NCBI GenBank assembly: GCA_021772695.1
Contig: JAJFLL010000319.1
Span: 1-17,713, forward strand
Source: Deltaproteobacteria bacterium
GTDB lineage: Bacteria > UBA10199 > DSSB01
Reading direction: 5' to 3'
DNA length: 17,713 bases
In this document: in pieces, positions 10,701 to 16,208 of the stretch
Layout of the letters: each line of letters begins with the position of its first letter
How positions within the stretch are numbered: the first letter of the stretch is position 1
The notes under the pieces: model-generated
Told to the model about the DNA's origin: nothing
The model's input: the letters and a program-made list of their open reading frames with translations, nothing else
Databases searched by the model: none
Translations under genes and position numbers: made by a program

Positions 10701-10740
10701 TGACGTTTTGAAAAGGATTCCGGAACTCATTCGACTTTAA
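4795..10740 (+). CDS. Giant 1981-residue protein with hydrophobic core and HExxH zincin-like motif
   Basis: No named family is recognised. The ATG at 4795 is preceded by GGAGG with a 6-base gap. There is no signal peptide. Residues 1 to about 660 are mostly helical, charged and Gln-rich, with possible coiled coils. A hydrophobic core follows: about 669-690, 702-722, 743-763, 808-826 and 855-872. It includes W811-G-T-E-Y815...W821...E825-G826, which is shared with the 973-residue protein encoded at 12822-15743. Distally, TTGGGHEIRHF places a zincin motif H1549-E1550-x-x-H1553. About 80 residues on, E1632-E1633-V-D1635-A-Y-G-F-E1640 could give the third zinc ligand of a gluzincin. The protein may therefore be a large metallopeptidase-like protein, cytoplasmic or membrane-associated. 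It stands alone behind a sigma-54 promoter and its stop lies 1 base from a convergent gene's stop. The gene is certain, the peptidase reading plausible, and the biological role unknown. Confidence 0.85.
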   Translation: MSELKTKPDLTAWAWKLLGPPATGSAKAEISKPADVKVPDRNTAQQFLTGQLNPPTPIPMDSGSVLEGLVEDLDGLNLPKDHHQALVDRIHTLQALGEDPQVEPQVWLQAVLQFDEGLSLLKALGSLHFREPATNGLAPLEETRPPLVGWVMRRLVLALSTGQQETIAQAREHYLSLRKFVAHLEQKTQWVDLKRSLHHPIVAQGLDRDQLIYFCEVPESSPSDMELLRPEDPCFFDATPRKVLNESAYVQTYMAQLISDPEWARQLRAGEAVLYNRVGSRVLATPGQEAQTLAALPKIMADEMKTIQAARYENFFSLIQRQQGDLPAKTRDRTQEKVMASGQQWLEFQELARAAQQVHGDAQLEAGAKQAALQEIWNQVRKASEDLSGQLAGQEDEIAEHPEWLPFLRALGVQLEELQNPFGKLPDHPDRASGGPFENSEVLTDYYNNQDKVGSVAQSESEYQADPQNQVRPASQYLEGGYFQDNLTTLQVLHDQVLGDELPLADAIAQAATFLLHARRNHFVGTVAEWLQSRQPQAAQQVWFQDLDLSFTNTNPQEVLAELLNTLRPVALSQQTLDLRSAIKGEIKNLETIRDQFLEARKEVFAAEFSTASIEDLIVQYESLLKNEIAQNQVALAYAKFQRLSAGGPSQEAKRNSESLQSFQMWKGLTLDLAILVASFGAGTAIVAGARGAGMLRGVSLFKAGSFSHLVALGGASYGVEQLLTPLKYVGEAPSKTTGEHFRDLVFFIATLGALGKAMAWYGNRSAAPILSAFTQRTGITLVGPEASAYVARYLKNAGALHRSLHHMGLWGTEYVAMSAWTLVEGNLRLALEGQFAPDQVAEQVFSTENLQHQALFILGMKLGNGISRPLLHYSSAKAQRLVLGEKKFAQWQQIEHESRALSDAMGRYLESVWGEPHRADPARRQKFFLKFTELAEARAQFLRELPISLKNPTALEQAYQDLAGAKELVGASQVKLVAEGAKQYSTDPRGLEILKNLGADLHPVTPGLFEMTVGTERVWLQVPEARSANPFALAAQAPRSMKHWWGQKLAGGVLHMDLLAGGGLAYQALAKVLGNFRYRNQLGMQEKNALRGAAFELASREGKLSELGREVTSVDQVDPMRAVFYLQEKVMQFAEFIKTPAGQQLGRRGGPHERLKAMIEHQAQGEAAIPKPTEPAPETFVSPMTKITHVAQSVSPPAEVIDYVLKLLGPERQTRMMAHYEIKNPTAFRQLIEQILVQGATVQRRFADKSGGFRLPVSPEQTGLTPTSLENRNTLLGYYLVFLDSPKARQEALRKYNPQQVREREARRWERAIQSGYRLLQTLSSAHASGSSSSRGNPQTLAAEIHHFRSQIARITLKAYDAESGGAQVEVAAYALSQTGGKPASGMDTAVLQSLMHVRDLKQAYELSPKQKKISTRIAVERSLSDAEKKPLPVDLMKGLSELRLDSSAQDHRRVAKQVVEYLNQQGVQARVQEQAGQDCHIQVEAQGASKHWLSKMARALKGPQGNGPNLIFSTQDYVARLAHANEKNISLPWENLTSPHLTTGGGHEIRHFLRDQAIRKDTGHLLKLIEFQDLLGLPQGPEGLGPLQAQSRLPIRIRLVAGKEDAIEGTSAWGQMVRRQYGQEHGHGVEEVDAYGFEIRSMVQTMRRLHRIKSDPGSSVADQALAESTLAKLGQQVRVLGKIFHELVVWDLPAMERGTVALQEGGGEIQTFRQKGFQENRVLILPDGTRFYFHLEQIDGRQSQLGDYSRDPAAVGREFTRVVNMIKTWKDRVAPLLREAEEMIPQGVEALMPWDQRPPHSIGTAPNRQRAIADFMGDNRRYNRQAAWLVREVEAQLRSEGLEVSRLEIEEVVHRNVGAYKDGSDFRRNGNGTPEQLAAFKGDLVAEFKSLKKKHLEPGYLEVDLNLEAEILLTEFLKESSLPAGAPEKLEIVLRIRQFMEVQIQMYGYPNLAAAAKDQLFWTDLGGDVLKRIPELIRL

Positions 10741-10741
10741 A

Positions 10742-11722
10742 TTAACGCCGCTTCCAAAAAGTGGCCAGGAACACACTCAAGGCGCCCATCCAGATCAAGA
10801 AATCACCGCTTAGAGGTAGGGGCTGCAACTGACTGAAGCAACCGCTGCCACCAAACTCGGCACCTACGGCTCCGACGGGACCGGTGGGTAGATTGGTATC
10901 GGTATTCACGGTTTCAGTGGGGACGTTGACGTTATTGGGCTGGTTATTTTGAGGATTGGCCTCCGGTTGGGGGACCGGGACCGGATCGTCGGCAAACATG
11001 GGGTTGGCGCGGGCCGCCACCATGAGGTCACCGTTCATTTCAACGATATAAACCACTTCACCATTGGCGATGGGTGTCTCTTCGGTAGGTCCGAGCCCAA
11101 CTTCGGGGGCCTCGGTACCACCATAGCGCAATAACCGTAAATCATTGGCCTGAAAACTGACCAGGGAGGCGGGATTCAGTTCCATGGTTTCATTGACGTA
11201 GGGGGATTTTACCGTCAGCGAAAGCCGGAATTGAGCCGGGTCAAAATCACTGAAAAAGATTTGGTAATGGCCCAATGCGGGGGTCTTGATTCCCACATAG
11301 TAGATGGGCGCCGCACTCGGTGGCGGCGTTTCCCCTTCTTGAGCGGCAGGGCTCAAGGTTTCTAAAGAAAATACCAAATGGGTATCAGACTTGATGGCAG
11401 TGTATTGGTGACCGTTGATGCTGAGGCCGAGGTCTCCGGTAAAGCGGGTCTCTAAATAGTCATTTCCGTCTAAGATAAATCCAATGGGGCTCAGGGGATC
11501 TTCGCCTTCGGGTGGTGTTTCTTCAGGAGGAGTTTCCTCAGGTGGTGTGGAATCATCGGGATCGAGGAGGGAACCCAAATCGGGTCGCCGATACACGGCA
11601 TCATCAATGAGACTATCACTCAACTCGGGTCGGGGAGGCCACGCGGCTTGGACCGATAATATGCCCGAGAGGCCAAAGATACTGAGGGTGAGAAGAGGGA
11701 TTAAAAATGAGGGTTTCCGCAT
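10742..11722 (-). CDS. Secreted protein with C-terminal Cys/transmembrane/basic sorting tail
   Basis: This 326-residue product is not a recognised family. The ATG at 11722 has an AAAGG site 8 bases upstream; an in-frame GTG two codons earlier is too close to that site. The N terminus (MRKPSFLIPLLTLSIFGLSG) is a clear signal peptide, probably cleaved after VQA. A Pro/Glu linker with TPPEE repeats follows, then an all-beta-looking domain of about 150 residues (SPIGFILDGNDYLETRF onward, with FFSDFDPAQFRLSLTV). An Asn/Pro/Thr-rich stretch leads to the C terminus: GGSGCFSQL (Cys295), a hydrophobic segment (SGDFLIWMGALSVFLATFW) and KRR. This tripartite tail resembles MYXO-CTERM and other Gram-negative protein-sorting signals, where the Cys is thought to be the processing and lipid-attachment point. 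It is therefore likely a surface-displayed or envelope protein. It ends tail to tail with the giant gene, only 1 base apart. Confidence 0.8.
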   Translation of the reverse strand: MRKPSFLIPLLTLSIFGLSGILSVQAAWPPRPELSDSLIDDAVYRRPDLGSLLDPDDSTPPEETPPEETPPEGEDPLSPIGFILDGNDYLETRFTGDLGLSINGHQYTAIKSDTHLVFSLETLSPAAQEGETPPPSAAPIYYVGIKTPALGHYQIFFSDFDPAQFRLSLTVKSPYVNETMELNPASLVSFQANDLRLLRYGGTEAPEVGLGPTEETPIANGEVVYIVEMNGDLMVAARANPMFADDPVPVPQPEANPQNNQPNNVNVPTETVNTDTNLPTGPVGAVGAEFGGSGCFSQLQPLPLSGDFLIWMGALSVFLATFWKRR

Positions 11723-11805
11723 AACCACTGCCTTTTTCTGGAGTAAAAAATTATTGGGCCCCCGCCCCCTCTATTTAAATGTCGTAATCCTTTATATTTT
11801 CGTCT

Positions 11806-11818
11806 CTTTGCGGCAAAG
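11806..11818. repeat. Short palindrome upstream of the sorting-tail protein gene
   Basis: CTTTGC and GCAAAG form perfect 6-bp arms around a single G, about 84 bases before the start of the minus-strand secreted protein gene. The position would suit an operator. No convincing -35/-10 pair was found beside it, so it could be chance. Confidence 0.3.
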
Positions 11819-11857
11819 GTTGTCTGATTGCATTAAAACTAAAAGAAATTCATAGAG

Positions 11858-12520
11858 TTATTTGGAAATTTCCTTGGAAAAATAGCGACATTGCCTAGTT
11901 AGAGGACAACGCTCACAGCGGGGGCGCCTGGCGATGCAGAGGTTGCGGCCGTGATGGATCAAGAGGTGATGGGCCTCGATCCAGTCTTTCTTGGGTAGGT
12001 GGGCCATCAACTGTCTTTCGATTTGTTCTGGGGTCTTGCCCTTAGCCCACCCCAGGCGTTGGGAGACTCGGAAGACATGGGTGTCCACGGCCAAGGCCGG
12101 AACGCCGAAGGCATTGGACAACACCACATTGGCGGTCTTTCGCCCCACGCCGGGTAGTTTCACCAGGGCCTCTAAGGTTTTAGGAACTTGGCCCTCGTGT
12201 TCTCGCAATATTTTCTCACAGGTGGCCAAGATGTTTTTGGCCTTGCTTTGGTAGAGTCCGCAACTGGCGATGGCCTTCTCTAGGCCCCGAGTCCCCAGGG
12301 CGAGGATCCTTTTCGGCGTGGGCGCCTGTTTAAACAGGGCGGGTGTGATCATGTTGACCCGCTTATCGGTACATTGGGCCGATAGAATGGTTGCGATGAG
12401 TAATTGGAAGGGGTTGTGGTGATGCAGGGCACAGCGCGCATCGGGGTAGAGGACCCTAAGTTTTTGCAACGCGGTTTTTACTTGGGCGGGCTTGGGTTGG
12501 AGGGCTGTTACTGGATTCAC
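11858..12520 (-). CDS. nth: Endonuclease III (DNA glycosylase/AP lyase)
   Basis: Endonuclease III removes oxidised pyrimidines from DNA and cuts the abasic site by beta-elimination in base excision repair. From the GTG at 12520 the product is 220 residues, close to E. coli Nth (211). Visible hallmarks are LLIATILSAQCTD, the helix-hairpin-helix LPGVGRKTANVV with catalytic K128, and the catalytic D146 in AVDTHVFRV. The C-terminal [4Fe-4S] ligands have the pattern C-x6-C-x2-C-x5-C (CIARRPRCERCPLTRQC). The start is a choice. An upstream in-frame ATG at 12547 sits directly against a 9-bp GC hairpin and leaves no room for a ribosome site, while the GTG has AAAGGG 5 bases upstream. Longer readings would run into the tRNA. 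It lies downstream of tRNA-Val on the same strand and may share its transcript. Confidence 0.95.
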   Translation of the reverse strand: MNPVTALQPKPAQVKTALQKLRVLYPDARCALHHHNPFQLLIATILSAQCTDKRVNMITPALFKQAPTPKRILALGTRGLEKAIASCGLYQSKAKNILATCEKILREHEGQVPKTLEALVKLPGVGRKTANVVLSNAFGVPALAVDTHVFRVSQRLGWAKGKTPEQIERQLMAHLPKKDWIEAHHLLIHHGRNLCIARRPRCERCPLTRQCRYFSKEISK

Positions 12521-12547
12521 TTTGGCCCTTTGGCTTGGGGAAAGCAT

Positions 12548-12569
12548 GGGGCGGGACCAATCCCGCCCC
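12548..12569 (-). terminator. GC-rich hairpin between tRNA-Val and nth
   Basis: Read on the minus strand, GGGGCGGGA and TCCCGCCCC make a perfect 9-bp stem with a TTGG loop, beginning 9 bases after the tRNA end. There is no T tract (CATGCTTT follows). It is therefore either a weak or Rho-assisted terminator or a 3' end that guides tRNA processing. It also argues against translation of nth starting at the ATG at 12547. Confidence 0.5.
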
Positions 12570-12578
12570 GAGATAATG

Positions 12579-12652
12579 TAGGCGTATGCGGACTTGAACC
12601 GCAGACCTCTGCGATGTGAACGCAGCGCTCTAACCAACTGAGCTATACGCCT
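12579..12652 (-). tRNA. tRNA-Val (anticodon CAC)
   Basis: On the minus strand the sequence folds as a full cloverleaf. The acceptor AGGCGTA/TACGCCT pairs over 7 bp. The D arm is GCTC-AGTTGGTTA-GAGC. The anticodon stem CTGCG/CGCAG encloses the loop TTCACAT with anticodon CAC, reading the valine codon GTG. After the variable loop AGGTC, the T arm is TGCGG-TTCAAGT-CCGCA. The discriminator base is A and is followed by CAT, so CCA is not encoded and must be added after transcription. The identity rests on the anticodon alone. Confidence 0.95.
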
Positions 12653-12677
12653 CTATTCCGGAAAAAACCGGAGGCTT

Positions 12678-12706
12678 GATGTAGCGCCCTGGACCGGCAA
12701 TTTCAA
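12678..12706 (-). promoter_or_regulatory. Possible sigma-70 type promoter for tRNA-Val
   Basis: Read on the minus strand, TTGAAA (12706-12701, 5 of 6 to TTGACA) is separated by exactly 17 bases from TACATC (12683-12678, only 3 of 6 to TATAAT). The tRNA begins 25 bases after the -10. Position and spacing fit; the -10 is poor. Confidence 0.4.
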
Positions 12707-12799
12707 CGGGAAAAAAAGGCCACCCAACACCCCCGGGCAACTTGGGAATTGGGACCACGATAAGGCCTCTACGGATTATTTCCCCGGCGTCATCTCGAG

Positions 12800-12821
12800 G
12801 GTCCCCCATTCCGGAGGGACC
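12800..12821 (+). promoter_or_regulatory. Leader hairpin covering the ribosome binding site of the 973-residue protein gene
   Basis: GGTCCC (12800-12805) can pair with GGGACC (12816-12821), which overlaps the Shine-Dalgarno GGAGG (12813-12817) and ends at the base before the ATG. Pairing would hide the ribosome site. The 9-mer GGAGGGACC is also present in the leader of the 1981-residue gene (4784-4792). Six pairs with a 10-base loop is modest, so control by this structure is only a possibility. Confidence 0.35.
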
Positions 12822-15743
12822 ATGTCCACCACCATTCCCAATTTTCTCCCTGCCCTGAGTCTGCAGACCTGGCTTGAAGGGCATTCCTTGGCCGAAATTC
12901 CCCCGCCCGAGGTGCAAGCGGCCATGAAGACTTGGATAAAGGATCGACTGGAGCGGGCTCAGGCAGATTTGCATCGGCAGATTCAGCAGGTGCATCAGGA
13001 GGAAGAGCCAAAGCGTCCCATGATCACCGTGCAATTCTCAGATGGACCCGGGACCCTGCCGGACCGGCAATGGGTGTCCCCCGGGGAGGACCAATGGCGC
13101 CGGCGGCAAGCGGATTGGGAACAACAACTCAAGGAATGGGGTGACCCCAAGGATTGGACTTGGGCTGAGGTGGTCTACCGTTGGGAGGACGTTAGCTCCA
13201 GAGAACTGTTTTTCTGGGAATTGTTGCTAAGCGATCGAATGAAGGCATTGCCCAAGGAAGGGTACAAACCTCAGGGGCAGCTTGCGAGCACCCGGCTCAA
13301 GGAACTCACCGCGATAAAACCTGGGGCCTCGGTGGCGGCGTGGCAGCAACGATGGCAGGAGCTAAAAAACTTCTCCCATCATCTCGACCAAAAGGTCCTA
13401 GGCCATTGGGCCCGAGAGCGGGCCAAGGAATACGAAGCCATGGGCGATACGGTGGGGTGGGGCGATCGATGGTTTAATTTCATGGTGGGTGCCACAATCT
13501 TTGCCGATGTCTATCATTCTGAGAATCACCAGGAGTTCCAACGACGCCGAGATGCCTATCTTCGCTTAGCCGATCGAATCACCACCACCGATATGGGTGC
13601 GGCCTTCGCGCAATTTCGTGATCTGGAAACCGACCCGCAGCTGGCCGAGTTGTTGCAAATTTATCAAGTGGATGCCGCTGTTCAGCGCTACGGAGTGGGC
13701 ACCCTATTGGTGATCCTCTCGGCGCTGTCTGCCGGGTATGTCACCGGCGCCCTGGGATTGAGCGAAGGAACCTTAGTCACCCTCGGTACCCAAAGCTCCC
13801 GCCAATTAGGCCTAAGACTCTTGGCGCAATCCACTACCTTTGTCTTGACCCATCGGGGCCTGAGTTCTTTTGTCTTGGATCAGCCGGCCTTTGGGTCGCC
13901 TGGCGGTAACGTTACCGACCGCGCTTGGGACTTGGGCGAAGAAATCTTGCTGACGGCGGCCATGTTTTATTTTTTGGGTGGTACCCAGGAGAAGTTTTTA
14001 CAGCTCGGTGGCAAGCATTGGAGTCCGGGGCTTCGAGACATGGGAAGCTTTGCCACCGAATACGGTGCCTTCACCACCTGGCAAATCTTCGAAGGGACCT
14101 ATCATCACCTGGGGTCGGGGCCAGAAGTCCTTGCGGAGTCTTGGGAGCAGGCCCTTAGTCAGGAGGCCTGGCTCGACCGCTTGGTTTTTTTAATCTCCTT
14201 ACGATTGGGAGGAGGAGCGGCCCGAGGCATTCTACAAGAAATCCCCAAAACTCCAGAGCGAAACCCGAAATTTTATGAGAATTGGGTGCCCTGGGAATGG
14301 CGGCCCGCTTTCGGTACCGAGGGCATGAGCCTTCCCGGATCGGTCTTGATGATGAGCGGGAGATCGGGGCCGAAAGGACCACCGCCGAAGGGGTCGGGAC
14401 ACCGGAGGCCTCCGGAGGCCAAGACCCTCACCGATCAGCGCGCCTTAAATACCTTGGTGAATCCGGGACGACTGCCGCCGGGAGACCCCACCCGTTTAAC
14501 CCCCCAACGATTAGAGGCCAATGCGAAACGTTTGAGCGATTGGGAGCCGGGGCCTAGACCCGAGGTTCCTCCTTTGGGTCAAGAGATCGATGGCTTTCGT
14601 ATCACCCGGGACCACTGGGTCCAGAGTCCCGCCCGGTGGGTGCGCTTATTTTTCGATGGCGAGGGGCGATTGCAATCGCTGTCCGAGCATCCGGGCAGGG
14701 AACCAAAGTATCGCGGGGTTTATCCAGAGCCCAAGGGACCGGGGGCGCCCGTGGATGTCTTGATGGATCCCCATACCAAGGCGGTGCTCTGGTTTGACCA
14801 TCACTTGGCCGGCAACGGTGCCTATTTGGGCGGTCGCCCCCTGGATGCCATGACCGCCCTCTGGCATTCCGGACGGGGCGTTCGGCAGGGCATCCCAACA
14901 TCGGAGCGCATGGCCTTGGCCTACCGCGTGGCTGAAACCCTCGAGCCTCGAGAGTGGCACCGAGAACTATTGGCCGATTTTCCCGAAGGCCCTTTGCTCC
15001 GCGATACCTTGGAGGTGATTTATGCGGCAGCACCCCAAGGCTGGAGCGTGCAAAAACTCCACCTCTACCGGGAGCGGGGCTTGGTGCGCCTGGGCACTCA
15101 GGTCCCGCCAAGCGCCACCGAACATGGCAAAATGGAGCTGCGGGTATTGCGCGAAGGGTTTATGGATCCGGTAACCGAAGTGCGGCGTGGCCAATTGCAT
15201 GCGGGAAGTCTGAGTCGCGAAACCCTGCAAGACTACGAAACGGTCATGCAATGGTTGCAAGTCAAACTCGGCGATATGCCCACCATGATTCTGCCCGCTG
15301 AAAAAACGGTGCTCATAACCCCTCCACCCCGGGAAATCTCGCTGCCATGGTGGCGGCGCATGTCCCAAAGCCTCAGGCAAGGTTGGAAGAATTTGGCGCC
15401 AAGAGCTTCCGCGTCACAGCCCCCACCAGCCACCGTACCTTTGAGTTCCCGGCCCCAGATTCAGGAATCTTTCGATGGGGTAAAGACCTTGCGCTTACCC
15501 TCGGGGACGAAAACCGTCTTATTGGGAGGAAGGGAGTTGGCCCGCCCCGATTATCCCGACACCTATGTAAAAATCACCCGCCTCGAAGATGGCACCCACC
15601 TGCTCGAGGTCCTGGGGGACGGCCGCATGATTTTAGTCAACGACCTGGCGGTACCTCCCGGTCGTTGGGTCATCCTCTTTCCCGGGGATGTCCTGACTTT
15701 TAGCCCCGAAGGGGTGTTTCGCTTTTCCGGATTGAGCCTTTAA
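12822..15743 (+). CDS. 973-residue protein, paralogue of the giant protein core, with C-terminal FHA-like domain
   Basis: This is not a recognised family. The ATG at 12822 follows GGAGG by 4 bases. There is no signal peptide. Residues 1 to about 285 are helical, charged and Trp/Gln-rich. A hydrophobic core (about 290-310, 371-386, 405-425 and 453-471) matches the core of the 1981-residue protein. In particular F410-A-T-E-Y414...W420...E424-G425 aligns with W811-G-T-E-Y815...W821...E825-G826, and RLVFLISLRLGGG aligns with ALFILGMKLGNG. A Pro/Gly-rich linker (about 510-545) follows, then a mixed region without known motifs and no HExxH. The last 90 or so residues resemble an FHA domain (GGREL...ILVNDLAVPPG...LFPGDVLTFSPEGVFRF). 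The Ser and His that bind phosphothreonine in FHA domains are not evident. It is flanked by tRNA-Val on the other strand and followed by a separate sigma-54 unit. The gene is certain; the function is unknown. Confidence 0.85.
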   Translation: MSTTIPNFLPALSLQTWLEGHSLAEIPPPEVQAAMKTWIKDRLERAQADLHRQIQQVHQEEEPKRPMITVQFSDGPGTLPDRQWVSPGEDQWRRRQADWEQQLKEWGDPKDWTWAEVVYRWEDVSSRELFFWELLLSDRMKALPKEGYKPQGQLASTRLKELTAIKPGASVAAWQQRWQELKNFSHHLDQKVLGHWARERAKEYEAMGDTVGWGDRWFNFMVGATIFADVYHSENHQEFQRRRDAYLRLADRITTTDMGAAFAQFRDLETDPQLAELLQIYQVDAAVQRYGVGTLLVILSALSAGYVTGALGLSEGTLVTLGTQSSRQLGLRLLAQSTTFVLTHRGLSSFVLDQPAFGSPGGNVTDRAWDLGEEILLTAAMFYFLGGTQEKFLQLGGKHWSPGLRDMGSFATEYGAFTTWQIFEGTYHHLGSGPEVLAESWEQALSQEAWLDRLVFLISLRLGGGAARGILQEIPKTPERNPKFYENWVPWEWRPAFGTEGMSLPGSVLMMSGRSGPKGPPPKGSGHRRPPEAKTLTDQRALNTLVNPGRLPPGDPTRLTPQRLEANAKRLSDWEPGPRPEVPPLGQEIDGFRITRDHWVQSPARWVRLFFDGEGRLQSLSEHPGREPKYRGVYPEPKGPGAPVDVLMDPHTKAVLWFDHHLAGNGAYLGGRPLDAMTALWHSGRGVRQGIPTSERMALAYRVAETLEPREWHRELLADFPEGPLLRDTLEVIYAAAPQGWSVQKLHLYRERGLVRLGTQVPPSATEHGKMELRVLREGFMDPVTEVRRGQLHAGSLSRETLQDYETVMQWLQVKLGDMPTMILPAEKTVLITPPPREISLPWWRRMSQSLRQGWKNLAPRASASQPPPATVPLSSRPQIQESFDGVKTLRLPSGTKTVLLGGRELARPDYPDTYVKITRLEDGTHLLEVLGDGRMILVNDLAVPPGRWVILFPGDVLTFSPEGVFRFSGLSL

Positions 15744-15770
15744 AGGAGACTCCAGGCCTCAGGTCTTGAA

Positions 15771-15783
15771 CCCCCAAAGGGGG
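15771..15783 (+). terminator. Weak hairpin after the 973-residue protein gene
   Basis: CCCCC-AAA-GGGGG forms a compact 5-bp stem 28 bases past the stop codon. There is no T tract behind it, so it would not be a classical intrinsic terminator. It is recorded as the only termination-like structure between this gene and the next promoter. Confidence 0.25.
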
Positions 15784-15800
15784 TGATGGGGAAAATTGTC

Positions 15801-15877
15801 GCCAAATTTATTCCGTACAATATATAACTATATGAAATTAATAAATAATTTTTTAATGATTTTAGCCAAATTTTGGC
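15801..15877. repeat. Paired GCCAAATTT repeats and palindrome at the second sigma-54 promoter
   Basis: GCCAAATTT occurs at 15801-15809 and again at 15865-15873, 64 bases apart (about six helical turns). The second copy extends into a perfect palindrome GCCAAA-T-TTTGGC (15865-15877) that overlaps the -24 GG. The DNA between is very AT-rich. The layout suits an upstream activator or repressor site plus a flexible or bent spacer, but no binding protein can be named. Confidence 0.4.
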
Positions 15878-15889
15878 AAGGACTTTGCT
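15873..15889 (+). promoter_or_regulatory. Sigma-54 (-24/-12) promoter candidate for the 77-residue protein gene
   Basis: TTGGCAAGGACTTTGCT matches YTGGCACGrNNNTTGCW with one mismatch (A for C in CACG). GG is at 15875-15876 and GC at 15887-15888, at the exact 12-base offset. Transcription would start near 15900, about 47 bases before the ATG at 15947. This is the cleanest -12 element of the two strong candidates in the window. Confidence 0.75.
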
Positions 15890-15946
15890 TTTAACCTAGG
15901 CAACGAAGCCAAGGTTTCGGGTAAGATTTTTAAGGAAAAGGTCCTC

Positions 15947-16180
15947 ATGAAACGCAAACAAGATCCATGGGAAGCTCGTGTTGAAGGCGAAGACTGGGAT
16001 GTCTTGGAAGGCATCTTTCTCTCCGGTCCCGAAGCCATGGACCTGGATCGGCAAAATTGCCTGTTTCGCTTGGCCCTGCTGAGCGAGGTGAGAAGGTTTC
16101 GTGAGATTTCCGAGTTGGATTCGTCCCATGGGCTCGCGGCGGACCTCTCGGCAACCCTGGTTAAAGACGCTTTGGGTTAA
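15947..16180 (+). CDS. 77-residue uncharacterised protein, single-gene sigma-54 unit
   Basis: The small acidic-basic protein (MKRKQDPWEARVEGEDWDVL...) has no signal peptide, membrane segment or recognised motif. A helical cytoplasmic protein is likely, with LDRQNCLFRLALLSEVRRFREI a probable amphipathic helix. Reality of the gene is supported by context more than by sequence. A sigma-54 type promoter lies 58 bases upstream, AAGG/AAAAGG sites precede the ATG at normal distance, and a strong intrinsic terminator starts 29 bases after the stop. The overlapping minus-strand reading would run through the terminator and promoter, so it is not preferred. The protein could be a small regulator or adaptor in the same sigma-54 response as the giant protein, which is inference from promoter type alone. 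Confidence 0.7.
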   Translation: MKRKQDPWEARVEGEDWDVLEGIFLSGPEAMDLDRQNCLFRLALLSEVRRFREISELDSSHGLAADLSATLVKDALG

Positions 16181-16208
16181 GACTTTAGCTAGGGGACAAG
16201 AGGAGTTG

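Noticed and set aside
12580..12637. N-terminal extension of nth reaching 12637
   Set aside because: This stretch is the tRNA-Val gene read in frame; it is not part of the protein.
14402..14415. Perfect 14-bp palindrome CCGGAGGCCTCCGG
   Set aside because: It lies inside the Pro/Gly-rich linker coding region of the 973-residue protein, where GC-rich Pro/Glu codons readily create such palindromes; no regulatory context.
14602..15111. Long minus-strand reading frame inside the 973-residue gene
   Set aside because: Shadow of the GC-rich plus-strand gene; Arg/Pro/Gly-dominated with no motif and no ribosome site seen.
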